Positions 1-8,258 of a stretch of DNA of 64,000 nt are shown piece by piece. The stretch is from Pseudomonadota bacterium (GTDB lineage Bacteria > Pseudomonadota > Gammaproteobacteria > Xanthomonadales > Xanthomonadaceae). The stretch covers positions 75,442 through 139,441 of the forward strand of contig JAKACT010000007.1 in NCBI GenBank assembly GCA_021821195.1, written 5' to 3'. Position 1 is the first letter of the stretch, and the number at the start of each line of letters is the position of its first letter. Below the pieces are notes generated by a model that made no database searches, was not told the origin of the DNA, and was given only the letters and a program-made list of their open reading frames with translations. The position numbers and the translations under genes were made by a program.

Positions 1-30
1 GCGTTTCCCGTGCCATGCGGGAAACAGGTC

Positions 31-633
31 ATGTTCACAGGACTCATCGAGGGCGTTGGTTCGCTGGCGGCGCGCGAAGCCCGCGGCGGCGACGCCCGCC
101 TGGTCATCGATACCGGCACCCTGCCGTTCGACGGCGTGCAGCTGGGCGAGAGCATCGCGGTCAACGGCTGCTGCCTGACCGTGGTCGGATTCGACGCGAC
201 AAGCTTCGCCGTCGATGCCTCCAACGAGACGCTGGCGCTGACCACGCTGGGCCGGCTGGCCATCGGCGCGCCGGTGAACCTGGAGCGCGCCATGCTGCCC
301 AGCGACCGCCTCGGCGGCCATCTGGTCAGCGGCCACGTGGACGGGCTGGCCAGCGCCGAGCGCCGCTGGGACGACGCGCGTGCGGTGCGCTGGCGGTTTT
401 CGGCGCCGCGGCCGCTGCTGCGCTACATCGCCTACAAGGGTTCGGTCTGCGTGGACGGCGTCAGCCTGACCGTGAACGCCGCCGACGACACCGGTTTCGA
501 GGTCGCGCTGATCCCGCACACGGTGGAACACACCGCCTTCCGCGCGCTGCAGGTTGGCGACGCGGTCAACATCGAAGTGGACCTGCTGGCGCGCTATGCC
601 GAGCGCCTGCAGGCAACGAAGGATTGGACATGA
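31..633 (+). CDS. ribE: Riboflavin synthase, alpha chain
   Basis: Riboflavin synthase converts two 6,7-dimethyl-8-ribityllumazine molecules to riboflavin plus a pyrimidine dione, the last step of riboflavin synthesis. The 200-residue product has the family length and opens with the hallmark MFTGLIEG. The two lumazine-binding repeats are visible as paired motifs, SIAVNGCCLTVV in the first half and SVCVDGVSLTVN in the second. I chose the ATG at 31 because the family starts at MFTG; an in-frame ATG at 13 would add seven unrelated residues. A small hairpin (arms 3-10 and 18-25) lies just before the AGG that could serve as ribosome site. The stop overlaps the next start by four bases. Confidence 0.95.
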   Translation: MFTGLIEGVGSLAAREARGGDARLVIDTGTLPFDGVQLGESIAVNGCCLTVVGFDATSFAVDASNETLALTTLGRLAIGAPVNLERAMLPSDRLGGHLVSGHVDGLASAERRWDDARAVRWRFSAPRPLLRYIAYKGSVCVDGVSLTVNAADDTGFEVALIPHTVEHTAFRALQVGDAVNIEVDLLARYAERLQATKDWT

Positions 634-1736
634 GCTTTGCAACGATTCCCGAGCTGCTGGAAGAACTGCGCGCCGGGCGCATGGTGGTGGTGGTCGACGA
701 CGAGGACCGCGAGAACGAAGGCGACCTGATCATGGCCGCCGAGCTGGTCAAGCCGTCCGACATCAATTTCATGGTGACCCATGCGCGCGGGCTGGTCTGC
801 CTGTCGCTGACCCGCGAGCGCTGCGCGCAGCTGGGCCTGAACCCGATGGTGCGCGACAACACCTCGCAGCACCACACCAATTTCACCGTCAGCATCGAGG
901 CGGCCGAAGGCGTCACCACCGGCATCAGCGCCTACGACCGCGCGCATACCGTGCGCACCGCCGTGCGTCCCGATGCCAAGCCGTCCGACCTCAGCCAACC
1001 GGGCCACATCTTCCCGCTGACCGCCCAGCCCGGCGGCGTGCTCAACCGCGCCGGCCACACCGAGGCGGCGGCCGACCTGGCCCTGCTGGCGGGCTTCGAG
1101 CCGGCCGGCGTGCTGGTGGAGATCCTCAACCCCGACGGCAGCATGGCGCGCCGCCCGCAGCTGGAGGGGTTCGCCCGCGAGCACGGGCTGAAGATCGGCT
1201 CGATCGAGGACCTGATCCGCTACCGGCTGGACACCGAACACACCGTCGAGCGCATCGACAGCCGTGAAATCGAGACCGACCACGGCCGCTTCCAGCTGCA
1301 TACCTGGCGCGACCGCCTCACCCGCGGCCTGCACTACGCGCTGGTGCGCGGCGAGGTGGCCGGCGACGAGCCGGTGCTGGTGCGGGTGCAGCAGCAGAAC
1401 CCGTTGGCCGATGCGCTGCACTGGCGGCGCGCCGATTTCGGTCCGCTGGTGGGCGACGTGCTGGCGATGATCGCCGCCGACGGCCGCGGCGTGCTGGTGC
1501 TGCTGGGCGATGCCCCCGACGCCGAGGCCACCCTGGCGCGCATCCGCGAGCAGCCGGCGCCGCCCGCCAGCAAGGCCGGCGCGCTGGCGCAGTGGCGGCG
1601 CAACGGCGCCGGCTCGCAGATCCTGGCCGCGCTGGGCGTGCGCCACCTGCGCGTGCTCGGCACGCCCCGCCGGCAGGTCGGGCTGGCCGGGTTCGGGCTG
1701 GAGGTGGTGGAATACGTGGTGCTGCCGGCGCGGTAA
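630..1736 (+). CDS. ribB: 3,4-dihydroxy-2-butanone 4-phosphate synthase with degenerate GTP cyclohydrolase II-like domain
   Basis: The N-terminal half (about residues 1-200) is DHBP synthase, which makes the four-carbon unit of riboflavin from ribulose 5-phosphate. The acidic metal/substrate loop DDEDRENEGDL (residues 23-33), NTSQHHTNFTVS and AGHTEAA are intact. The C-terminal half has the length and position of GTP cyclohydrolase II, but the stretch that normally carries the three zinc cysteines reads RVQQQNPLADALHWRRADFG and has none. I infer an active RibB fused to a RibA-like domain that cannot do GTP cyclohydrolase chemistry, so a true RibA should be elsewhere. 368 aa; start is coupled to ribE by an ATGA overlap. 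Confidence 0.92.
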   Translation: MSFATIPELLEELRAGRMVVVVDDEDRENEGDLIMAAELVKPSDINFMVTHARGLVCLSLTRERCAQLGLNPMVRDNTSQHHTNFTVSIEAAEGVTTGISAYDRAHTVRTAVRPDAKPSDLSQPGHIFPLTAQPGGVLNRAGHTEAAADLALLAGFEPAGVLVEILNPDGSMARRPQLEGFAREHGLKIGSIEDLIRYRLDTEHTVERIDSREIETDHGRFQLHTWRDRLTRGLHYALVRGEVAGDEPVLVRVQQQNPLADALHWRRADFGPLVGDVLAMIAADGRGVLVLLGDAPDAEATLARIREQPAPPASKAGALAQWRRNGAGSQILAALGVRHLRVLGTPRRQVGLAGFGLEVVEYVVLPAR

Positions 1737-1766
1737 ACTGCCCAGCCCACGCACCCGCCCAAGCCC

Positions 1767-2243
1767 ATGCCGCATCACGAAGGCGACCTGCGCGTCCATC
1801 CCGACGCGCGTTTCGCGATCCTTGCCAGCCGCTGGAACCCGCGCATCGTCGATGCGCTGGTGGAATCGGCGCGCGCGACCTTGCTCGCCAACGGCGTGGC
1901 CGAGGCCGCCATCGACGTGGTGCGCGTGCCCGGCGCGTGGGAGCTGCCGGTGATCGCGCGCCAGCTGGCGCAGGCCGGTGGCCACGCCGCCATCGTCGCG
2001 CTGGGCTGCGTGATCCGCGGCGACACCCGCCATTACGAGCAGGTGGCCGACGGTACTTCCGATGGCCTGATGCGGGTGGCGCTGGATACCGGCGTGCCGG
2101 TGATGAACGGCGTGCTGGCGGTGGAGAAATTCGAGGATGCGCTGGCGCGTGCCGGCGGCAGCCATGGCAACAAGGGCGAAGAAGCGGCGCTGGTGGCGAT
2201 CGAGATGGCCGACCTGCGCCGCAAGCTGCAGGAGCAAGCATGA
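1767..2243 (+). CDS. ribH: 6,7-dimethyl-8-ribityllumazine synthase
   Basis: Lumazine synthase condenses the DHBP made by RibB with the ribitylamino-pyrimidine to give the substrate of RibE. The 158-residue protein shows [12 protein letters not shown] near the N-terminus, the VPGAWELP substrate loop and [15 protein letters not shown], which contains the catalytic histidine region. It lies 30 bases after ribB and overlaps nusB by four bases, so translation of the two is probably coupled. Confidence 0.95.
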   Translation: MPHHEGDLRVHPDARFAILASRWNPRIVDALVESARATLLANGVAEAAIDVVRVPGAWELPVIARQLAQAGGHAAIVALGCVIRGDTRHYEQVADGTSDGLMRVALDTGVPVMNGVLAVEKFEDALARAGGSHGNKGEEAALVAIEMADLRRKLQEQA

Positions 2244-2695
2244 ACAAGCATCATCGTCGTCCGGACGGCATCGATCCCGTGGCCCGTTCGCGCTCGCGCC
2301 GGCGCGCACTGCAGGCGATCTACGCCTGGCAGATCAACCATGCCGACGAGCGCGCGCTGATCGCACAGTTCGCCCACGAGCAGGCCCACGAGATCGCCGA
2401 CCTCGAGTACTTCGAGGACCTGGTGCGCGGCGTGCTCCGCCACACCGCCGAGCTGGACGCGGCGCTGGCCGGCCACCTGGACCGCGGCATCGAGGAAGTG
2501 GACCAGATCGAGCGCGCCGCGCTGCGGATCGCCGCCTACGAGCTGACCCATCGCCCGGACGTGCCGTACCGCGTGGTCATCAACGAAGCCATCGACTCCA
2601 CCAAGCGCTTCGGCTCGGAGCACGGCCACACCTACGTCAACGGCGTGCTGGACAAGGCCGCGGCGGTGCTGCGCAGCGTGGAAGCGAAGAAGTAA
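2240..2695 (+). CDS. nusB: Transcription antitermination factor NusB
   Basis: NusB binds boxA RNA together with S10 and supports antitermination in rRNA operons. The 151-residue, arginine-rich start ([15 protein letters not shown]) followed by an all-helical body and the conserved [28 protein letters not shown] segment is typical. The ribH-nusB-thiL order is common in gammaproteobacteria. The ATG overlaps the ribH stop. Confidence 0.95.
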   Translation: MNKHHRRPDGIDPVARSRSRRRALQAIYAWQINHADERALIAQFAHEQAHEIADLEYFEDLVRGVLRHTAELDAALAGHLDRGIEEVDQIERAALRIAAYELTHRPDVPYRVVINEAIDSTKRFGSEHGHTYVNGVLDKAAAVLRSVEAKK

Positions 2696-2739
2696 TCGCC
2701 CTGTCGTCCTGCGCCCGCGCGGATGACAACGCCGTACCG

Positions 2740-3711
2740 ATGCCACCGGTCCACGAATTCGACCTGATCGCCCGCATCCGCCAGCGCGCCGCCGCCCGCG
2801 GCGACGTGGCGCTGGGCATCGGCGACGACTGCGCGTTGCTGCTGCCGCCGCCCGGCATGCAGCTGGCGGTGACCATGGACGCGCTCAACGCGGGCGTGCA
2901 TTTCCCGCCCGATACCGCGCCCGCCGATATCGGCTGGAAGGCGCTGGCGGTGAACCTGTCCGATCTTGCCGCGATGGGCGCGCAGCCGGCCTGGGGCACG
3001 CTGTCGCTGTCGCTGCCGGAAGCTGACGCCGCGTTCGTCGATGGTTTCTTCGACGGTTTCTTCGCGCTGGCCGCGCAGCACGGCTTCGCCCTCGTCGGCG
3101 GCGACACCACCCGCGGCCCGCTGTCGATCGCGCTCACCGCGCACGGCCTGGTCGAGCCCGGCCGGGCGCTGCGCCGGGACGGCGCGCGGGTGGGCGATGA
3201 CATCTGGGTCAGCGGCACGCTGGGCGATGCCGCCGGCGCGCTGCGGCAGTGGCAGGAAGGAAAAGGGGGTCAGAGTGGCTTTTTGTTTGCAAAAAGCCAC
3301 TCTGACCCCCTTTTCGAGCGGCTGGACCGGCCCACCCCGCGGGTGGCGCTGGGCCGCGCGCTGCGCGGCATCGCCAGCAGCTGCATCGACGTCAGCGACG
3401 GCCTGCTGGCCGACCTTGCCCACATCTGCCGCGCCAGCGGCGTCGGCGCGGAGGTCGATGTCGATGCGCTGCCGGCGAGCGCCGCGCTGCGCGCTGCATT
3501 CGATATCGAAACACGGCGCAACCTGCAGGCCGCCGGCGGCGACGATTACGAACTGTGCTTCACCGCAGCACCGGCGCAGCGCGAGGCGTTGCGACAGCTG
3601 TCGGCCACGTTGGCGCTGCCGCTCACCTGCATCGGCAGCGTCACTGCGGGTACGGGGGTGCGCTGCGATGGCGTGGCGGCCGGTGCCGGCGGCTACCAGC
3701 ACTTCGCCTGA
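2740..3711 (+). CDS. thiL: Thiamine-monophosphate kinase carrying an in-frame palindromic insertion
   Basis: ThiL phosphorylates thiamine monophosphate to thiamine pyrophosphate. Family motifs are present: GIGDDCALL (Mg/ATP binding, near residue 30), VNLSDLAAMGA, a GGDTTRG loop and DVSDGLLADL. Length is 323 aa. Residues about 174-192 (QSGFLFAKSHSDP and flanks) are encoded by a perfect 56-bp palindrome that does not look like ThiL sequence; the reading frame stays open across it and the conserved motifs resume at once. It falls between the GDAAGAL and RVALGRAL segments, a place where I expect a loop, so the enzyme may remain active. I chose ATG 2740 because the upstream part of the frame is nusB in another frame. 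Confidence 0.92.
   Translation: MPPVHEFDLIARIRQRAAARGDVALGIGDDCALLLPPPGMQLAVTMDALNAGVHFPPDTAPADIGWKALAVNLSDLAAMGAQPAWGTLSLSLPEADAAFVDGFFDGFFALAAQHGFALVGGDTTRGPLSIALTAHGLVEPGRALRRDGARVGDDIWVSGTLGDAAGALRQWQEGKGGQSGFLFAKSHSDPLFERLDRPTPRVALGRALRGIASSCIDVSDGLLADLAHICRASGVGAEVDVDALPASAALRAAFDIETRRNLQAAGGDDYELCFTAAPAQREALRQLSATLALPLTCIGSVTAGTGVRCDGVAAGAGGYQHFA
3260..3315. repeat. Perfect 26-bp inverted repeat (REP-like) inside thiL
   Basis: Arms 3260-3285 and 3290-3315 are exact reverse complements around a 4-base spacer. The core of the left arm is GGGGGTCAGAGTGGC. Repeats with a GGGGTCAG core are, from memory, frequent in Xanthomonadaceae genomes, often between genes and near REP-associated tyrosine transposases; no transposase gene lies in this window. 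Here the element sits inside an open reading frame and is translated. Confidence 0.85.
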
Positions 3712-3712
3712 T

Positions 3713-5086
3713 TCACTCGGGCAACAGCTTGCCCGGATTGAGGATGCCGTCCGGGTCGAGCGCCAGCTTCACCGCGCGCATCGTTTCCAGCGTGGCGGTA
3801 TCGAAGGCGTCGGCCATGAACCCGCGTTTCGACAGGCCGATGCCGTGTTCGCCGGACAGCGCGCCGCCCAGCCCCAGCGCGAGTTCGAAGATGCGCGGCA
3901 GCGCCGCCTGCGCGCGGACTGATTCGTCGGCATCGTCGGGGTGGAAGAGGATGTTGACGTGCAGGTTGCCGTTGCCGGCGTGGCCGAAGGTGACGATGGG
4001 CAGGCCGAATTCGTCCGCCAGCGCTTCGACCCCTGCCACCAGCTCGGGGATGCGCGAAACCGGCACCACCACGTCTTCATTGATCTTGCCCGGGGCAATC
4101 GTGCGCAGCGCCGGCGACAGCGCGCGCCGCGCCGCCCAGAGTTTGTCGCGGGCGATGCCATCCTGCGCCACGTCCATGTCGAGCAGGCCGTCGCCCTCGG
4201 CGGCTGCGCCGAGCGCGGCGAGGATGTCGGGCAGGGCGTCATGGCTGCCATCGGCTTCGACCAGCAGCATCGCGCCGGCGTCCGGCACGTCGCTGCCGTT
4301 GCGGCGCAGCAGTTCGAGGCTGCGCCGATCCATGAATTCCAGCATCGCCGGCACCACCGGCTGCGCCATCAGCCGCGACACTGCGGCGGCGGCGCTGGCG
4401 GCGTCGCGATAGAACGCGCGCAGGCCGGCCTGCGCCTGCGGGCGCGGCGCGAGCTTCAGGGTCGCCTCCACGATCAGCGCCAGCGTGCCCTCGCTGCCGA
4501 CCAGCAGCCGGGTGAGGTCGAAGCCGGAGGAACACTTGGTGTAGGTGCCGCCGACGCGGATCAGCTCGCCGGCGCCGGTGACGGCCACCAGTCCCAGCAC
4601 GTTGTCGCGGGTGGCGCCGTATTTCACCGCGCGCGGGCCGCCGGCATTGGTGGCCAGGTTGCCGCCGACGGTGCAGCTCTCGAAGCTGGACGGATCCGGC
4701 GGCCAGAACAGGCCGTGGGGCTGCAGGGCGGCCTGCAGCTCGCCATTGCGCAGGCCGGGTTCGACCACCGCGCAGCGGTCGGCGGCGCGGACCTCGAGGA
4801 TGCGGTGCATGCGCGCGAACGACACCACGATGCCGCCCTGCGTGGGCACCGCTGCGCCGGTGGTGGCGGTGCCGGCGCCGCGGGCGACGATGGGGACGCG
4901 ATGGGCGCGACAGGCGCGTACCAGCGCCACAACTTCCTCGCGCGTGTGCGGCAGTGCCACCGCGTCGGGCAGGGCGTGGCGGCGCGAATCGTCGCCGCCG
5001 TTGGCCGTGCGCGTGGTTTCGTCCGTGCGCCAGCCCTCGCCCAGCAGTGCGGACAGTTCGGCAACAAGGGCGGCGGGCAGGGTCAT
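3713..5086 (-). CDS. FAD-linked oxidase, D-lactate dehydrogenase / glycolate oxidase GlcD family
   Basis: A 457-residue flavoprotein of the 2-hydroxyacid dehydrogenase type. The N-terminal PCMH FAD-binding fold is marked by RGAGTATTGAAVPTQGG and GGNLATNAGGPRAVKYG. The C-terminal FAD-oxidase domain has GHAGNGNLHVNI, GEHGIG and the closing LDPDGILNPGK. Substrate (D-lactate, glycolate or another 2-hydroxy acid) cannot be told from motifs; no glcE/glcF partners are adjacent. It ends two bases past the convergent thiL stop and starts five bases after yraN on the same strand, so it probably shares that transcript. Confidence 0.85.
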   Translation of the reverse strand: MTLPAALVAELSALLGEGWRTDETTRTANGGDDSRRHALPDAVALPHTREEVVALVRACRAHRVPIVARGAGTATTGAAVPTQGGIVVSFARMHRILEVRAADRCAVVEPGLRNGELQAALQPHGLFWPPDPSSFESCTVGGNLATNAGGPRAVKYGATRDNVLGLVAVTGAGELIRVGGTYTKCSSGFDLTRLLVGSEGTLALIVEATLKLAPRPQAQAGLRAFYRDAASAAAAVSRLMAQPVVPAMLEFMDRRSLELLRRNGSDVPDAGAMLLVEADGSHDALPDILAALGAAAEGDGLLDMDVAQDGIARDKLWAARRALSPALRTIAPGKINEDVVVPVSRIPELVAGVEALADEFGLPIVTFGHAGNGNLHVNILFHPDDADESVRAQAALPRIFELALGLGGALSGEHGIGLSKRGFMADAFDTATLETMRAVKLALDPDGILNPGKLLPE

Positions 5087-5091
5087 GCGGA

Positions 5092-5475
5092 TCAGCAGTC
5101 GTCGGCGCGGAAGGCGTCGCGCAGCCAGTCGAAGGCCGGCGCGGCCGGGTCGCCGCTGGCGGCGACCACATCGAAGCGGCAGGGGGCGTCGGCATGGCGC
5201 GGATGCCGCAGCAGCCAGACCTGCGCCGCGCGCACCAGTTTGCGGCGCTTGCCGGCATCCACCGAGGCCGCGCCGCCGCCGAACGCGGCGCTGCCGCGAT
5301 AGCGCACTTCCACGAACACCACGGCAGCGCCGTCGGCCATCACCAGGTCCAGTTCGCCACCGCGTGCGCTGGCGTTGCGCGCCAGCAGGCGCAGGCCGTT
5401 TGCTTCAAGGAACGCCAGCGCCGCGGTTTCCACCGCGTCGCCGCGGGCGCGTCGATCCGGCTCAGTGCGCGCCAT
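5092..5475 (-). CDS. yraN: YraN family (UPF0102) protein
   Basis: 127 residues with the restriction-endonuclease-like core of the family: an N-terminal helix ([16 protein letters not shown]) then [22 protein letters not shown], where the G-E-x-D and E-V-x-x-R positions match the fold. The usual lysine after FVEV is arginine here. Biochemical role is not established for the family. It is encoded directly downstream of and overlapping the lpoA-like gene by 14 bases, a conserved pairing next to rsmI in proteobacteria. Confidence 0.88.
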   Translation of the reverse strand: MARTEPDRRARGDAVETAALAFLEANGLRLLARNASARGGELDLVMADGAAVVFVEVRYRGSAAFGGGAASVDAGKRRKLVRAAQVWLLRHPRHADAPCRFDVVAASGDPAAPAFDWLRDAFRADDC

Positions 5476-6811
5476 CGGCCAGCGGCACCGGCTGGCCGCC
5501 GACGAAGCGCGTCCAGCCGGGGCGGCGCAGCACGTTGCCGAAACCGTCCAGGCGCAGCCGCCCGGTGGCGCCGACGATGCCGCTGTTGGTCAGCGCCAGG
5601 TGCTCCAGGTAACCGGTCAGCCGCCACGCATCCAGGCCGAAGGCGAACAGCCGCGCCGCTGGGCCCTTGGCGGTATCCACCCGCGCGGCGGCACTGGCCT
5701 GCGAGGGCAGGCCGTCCACGCGCTGCACCAGCCACGGCTCGGTGGGGAAGACAATGCCGTCCAGCGCCGCGTCCTCGGCCGCCTTGCCGGTGCCGGAGAC
5801 GATCTGCGAAGCGGCCACCCGCGGCAGCCCGGCCATGCCGGCCAGCGCCAGCTGCGGCGCCACGATGCGCGCCTGCGGGCCCTTCAGCACCAGCAGCACC
5901 GCGTCGGGTGCCTCGCTTTGGGCCAGCTGGCGCAGCGCGCCGTCCATCTGCTCGCTGACGCCGAGGCGGGCGACGACGCGCACGCCGCGGCTTTCCAGCT
6001 GCTTGCGCGCGGCATCGGCGGTGCGCCGCTGGGTGTCGTCGCTGCCGGCGACCAGCAGCACGTGCTTGCTGCCGCGTTCCTCGATCAGGTACTGCGCCAG
6101 GCTGATGCCTTCGTCTTCCGGCGACAGCGAGAACGCGGCGCTGCCCGGTGCCGGCGCGCGGTCGCCGCGATTGAGTGCCAGCAGCGGCAGCGCCGGTTCG
6201 CCGGCGAACACCGCGTCGACCTCGTCGCGGCCCAGCGGGCCGACCACGAAATCATTGCCCTCGGCCGCAGCGCGCGCCAGCGCCGCCTTCGCGCCGCCGG
6301 CGGTGTCGTAGAACCGCAGCTGCGGGCGGCGGCGGGACTCGCCGTAGTAGCCGGCCAGATAGCCGTCGCGCACAGCGGCGGCGGCCGCGGCCTGGTTGCC
6401 GGACAGCGGCAGCAGCACGCCGACCTGCAGTGGCGGCCGATAGCCGTCGGCGGCCGCGGGCGGGCGGGTGGCGGCGCCGAAGCTGGCCTCGCCGCGGTCG
6501 AAGCCGCGCGGCGGCGGCAGGCCGCGCCGCAGCAGGGTGCGGCCGGCGAAGTTGTAGAGCGGGTCGCCGGCGGGCAGGCGCGCGGCGTCGCGCGCCAAGG
6601 TGGCGTCGTCGAGGCTGGCCAGCAGCCGTTCGATGGCCTCGGCGTTGGCGCGCCGCGCCTGGCCGGCCAGCGCGGCGTGCCCGGCCGCCAGTGCCTGTGC
6701 CTCGAGCGTGGCGGCGGCATACGGCGGCGGGGGCGGCGCCTTGGGCGTCACGTTCGCGCAGCCAGCCAGTGCCAGCAGCAGGGCAAGGAGGAAAAGTCGC
6801 ATCTGGGCCAC
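5462..6811 (-). CDS. lpoA: LppC/LpoA-type lipoprotein, penicillin-binding protein activator
   Basis: The product begins with a lipoprotein signal ([18 protein letters not shown]; lipobox LAGC with Cys18), so it should be anchored in the outer membrane facing the periplasm. The rest resembles the periplasmic-binding-protein fold of LppC/LpoA, with [28 protein letters not shown] marking its start. At 449 aa it is shorter than E. coli LpoA (about 680 aa), mostly in the N-terminal helical region, as is usual outside the enterics. LpoA proteins stimulate PBP1a peptidoglycan synthesis; this activity is inferred here. Met4 is an alternative start. Divergent from rsmI, the usual arrangement. Confidence 0.82.
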   Translation of the reverse strand: MAQMRLFLLALLLALAGCANVTPKAPPPPPYAAATLEAQALAAGHAALAGQARRANAEAIERLLASLDDATLARDAARLPAGDPLYNFAGRTLLRRGLPPPRGFDRGEASFGAATRPPAAADGYRPPLQVGVLLPLSGNQAAAAAAVRDGYLAGYYGESRRRPQLRFYDTAGGAKAALARAAAEGNDFVVGPLGRDEVDAVFAGEPALPLLALNRGDRAPAPGSAAFSLSPEDEGISLAQYLIEERGSKHVLLVAGSDDTQRRTADAARKQLESRGVRVVARLGVSEQMDGALRQLAQSEAPDAVLLVLKGPQARIVAPQLALAGMAGLPRVAASQIVSGTGKAAEDAALDGIVFPTEPWLVQRVDGLPSQASAAARVDTAKGPAARLFAFGLDAWRLTGYLEHLALTNSGIVGATGRLRLDGFGNVLRRPGWTRFVGGQPVPLADGAH

Positions 6812-6873
6812 GGGCGTGGGCGCTCGTTCGGGAACCGGCTAGGATTCTACCCGCGCACACGTTGAAGACAGGC

Positions 6874-7698
6874 ATGCAGGACTCCGGAACGCTTTTTGTC
6901 GTCGCCACGCCCATCGGCAATCTCGGCGACCTGTCGCCGCGCGCGCAGCAGACCCTGCGCGAGGTGGCCGCGATCTGTGCGGAAGACACCCGCCGCAGCG
7001 GCCAGCTGCTCGCGCATTTCGGGATCGCCACGCCGCTGGTGGCGCTGCACGAACACAACGAGGAGGCGATCGCGCAGAGGATTGTCGCGCGCCTGCAGGC
7101 AGGCGAGTCGCTGGCGCTGGTCAGCGATGCCGGTACCCCGCTGGTCTCCGATCCCGGGTTCCGGCTGGTGCGCGCCGCGCGTGCGGCCGGGGTGAAGGTC
7201 AGCCCGGTGCCGGGCCCGTCGGCGCTGGTCGCGGCGCTGAGCGTGGCCGGCCTGCCCAGCGACCGCTTCGCCTTCGAAGGCTTCCTGCCCGCGAAGGCCT
7301 CGGCCCGGCGCGAACGCCTGCGGGCGCTGGCCGCGGAGCCGCGCACGCTGATCTTCTACGAATCCTCGCACCGCATCGCGGAAGCCCTGGTCGACATGGT
7401 GCAGGCGTTCGGCGATGGGCGTCCCGCGGTGCTGGCGCGCGAGCTGACCAAGCTGTTCGAGACCGTGCTGGACGGCAACCTCGCGCAGCTGCAGGCGCGG
7501 GTCGAAGCCGATGGCGACCAGCGCAAGGGCGAATTCGTGGTGCTGGTGCAGGGCGCGGGTGAGGATGCCGACGCCAAGGTGCACGAAGGCCGGCGCCTGT
7601 ACGCCAAGCTCAAGGAGCACCTGCCGCCCTCGACCGCCGCGAAGCTGGCGGCGGAACTGTCCGGCGCGCCGCGCAAGGCGTTGTACGGATCGGACTAG
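6874..7698 (+). CDS. rsmI: 16S rRNA (cytidine1402-2'-O)-methyltransferase
   Basis: RsmI methylates the 2'-O of C1402 in 16S rRNA; its base-methylating partner RsmH is encoded at 9777-10739. The 274-residue protein has the TP-methylase motifs LFVVATPIGNLGDLSPRA, EDTRRSGQLL, ALVSDAGTPLVSDPG and PGPSALVAALSVAGLP. ATG 6874 gives the family start; a TTG at 6862 would add four residues. The frame is open further upstream but that part overlaps lpoA. Confidence 0.95.
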   Translation: MQDSGTLFVVATPIGNLGDLSPRAQQTLREVAAICAEDTRRSGQLLAHFGIATPLVALHEHNEEAIAQRIVARLQAGESLALVSDAGTPLVSDPGFRLVRAARAAGVKVSPVPGPSALVAALSVAGLPSDRFAFEGFLPAKASARRERLRALAAEPRTLIFYESSHRIAEALVDMVQAFGDGRPAVLARELTKLFETVLDGNLAQLQARVEADGDQRKGEFVVLVQGAGEDADAKVHEGRRLYAKLKEHLPPSTAAKLAAELSGAPRKALYGSD

Positions 7699-7726
7699 GC
7701 GGTTTCGCCGGATCGCCACGGATGGA

Positions 7727-7850
7727 ACAGCCCCCTTTGGTAAAGGGGGCGCGCCGACAGGCGCGGGGATTCGGAGGTTGAAGGCCCGGGGCCCAAACGT
7801 TTGCGCAGCAAACTTTGGGAGCTTCAATTGCGCCGCGCGCAATTGAAGCT
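7727..7850. repeat. Stack of four hairpins between rsmI and rnpB
   Basis: Four inverted repeats follow one another: GCCCCCTTT/AAAGGGGGC (7730-7738, 7742-7750); CGCGCC/GGCGCG (7750-7755, 7760-7765); CCCAAACGTTTGC with its partner lacking one base (7792-7804, 7808-7819); and an exact 14-bp palindrome (7820-7833, 7837-7850) that touches the 3' strand of the RNase P P1 helix. The first two resemble dispersed xanthomonad palindromes. They could end transcription from both sides, but none is followed by a clear T run. Confidence 0.6.
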
Positions 7851-8219
7851 GGCGGAGCCGGCCGATAAGCCGGGTCCTGTTCGACGCTTGCGCGCCGCGG
7901 CAGTCATTCCTCTAGGCGCAGCGTCGCCGCTACGCTCAAGCAACCTACCCGGAGACTCGGCGGGCCGCCTCATCGTCTCCCTATTTGGTCTTGCTCCCGG
8001 TGGGGTTTGCCGTGCCGGTCTGTTGCCAGACTCGCGGTGCGCTCTTACCGCACCATTTCACCCTTGCCGTCCTGCCGAAGCAGTCTTGGGCGGTATCTTT
8101 CTGTTGCACTTTCCGTCGGCTCTCGCCGCCCAGGCGTTACCTGGCACCGTGCCCTGTGGAGCCCGGACTTTCCTCGGCACCGTTTCCGATGACGCGACTG
8201 CCTGGCCGACTCCGCCAGC
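7848..8219 (-). ncRNA. rnpB: RNase P RNA (bacterial class A)
   Basis: Catalytic RNA that trims the 5' leader of pre-tRNAs. Read on the minus strand it has the conserved blocks GAGGAAAGTCCGGGCTCC, GGTGCCAGGTAACGCCTGG, GGGTGAAATGGTGCGGTAAGAGCGCACC, GCAAGACCAAATAGG, GGGTAGGTTGCTTGAG and the 3' CCCGGCTTATCGG. P1 pairs 8204-8219 with 7848-7863 over 16 positions with one G-U, which sets both ends to within a few bases. Length about 372 nt is normal. The rest of the 7699-8258 gap is accounted for by this RNA and the hairpins beside it. Confidence 0.96.
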
Positions 8220-8223
8220 GGCC

Positions 8224-8229
8224 ATTGTA
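8224..8229 (-). promoter_or_regulatory. Candidate -10 box of rnpB
   Basis: TACAAT on the minus strand lies five bases before the predicted 5' end of RNase P RNA, a good -10 position. No convincing -35 hexamer is visible at 16-18 bases upstream, where the DNA belongs to the 3' end of the neighbouring NRDE gene. Confidence 0.45.
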
Positions 8230-8258
8230 CGGCGGCGGCCGGGCGATGTCGTCCAGGA

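Noticed and set aside
1-30. FMN riboswitch before ribE
   Set aside because: Only 30 bases are available; a small hairpin is present but none of the conserved riboswitch blocks.
594-2309. Long open frame on the minus strand opposite ribB/ribH (571 codons)
   Set aside because: Low-complexity H/Q/R/A-rich translation typical of the antisense of GC-rich genes; overlaps two well-supported genes.
2740-3711. thiL as a pseudogene because of the palindrome
   Set aside because: The insertion keeps the frame and all conserved motifs on both sides are intact.
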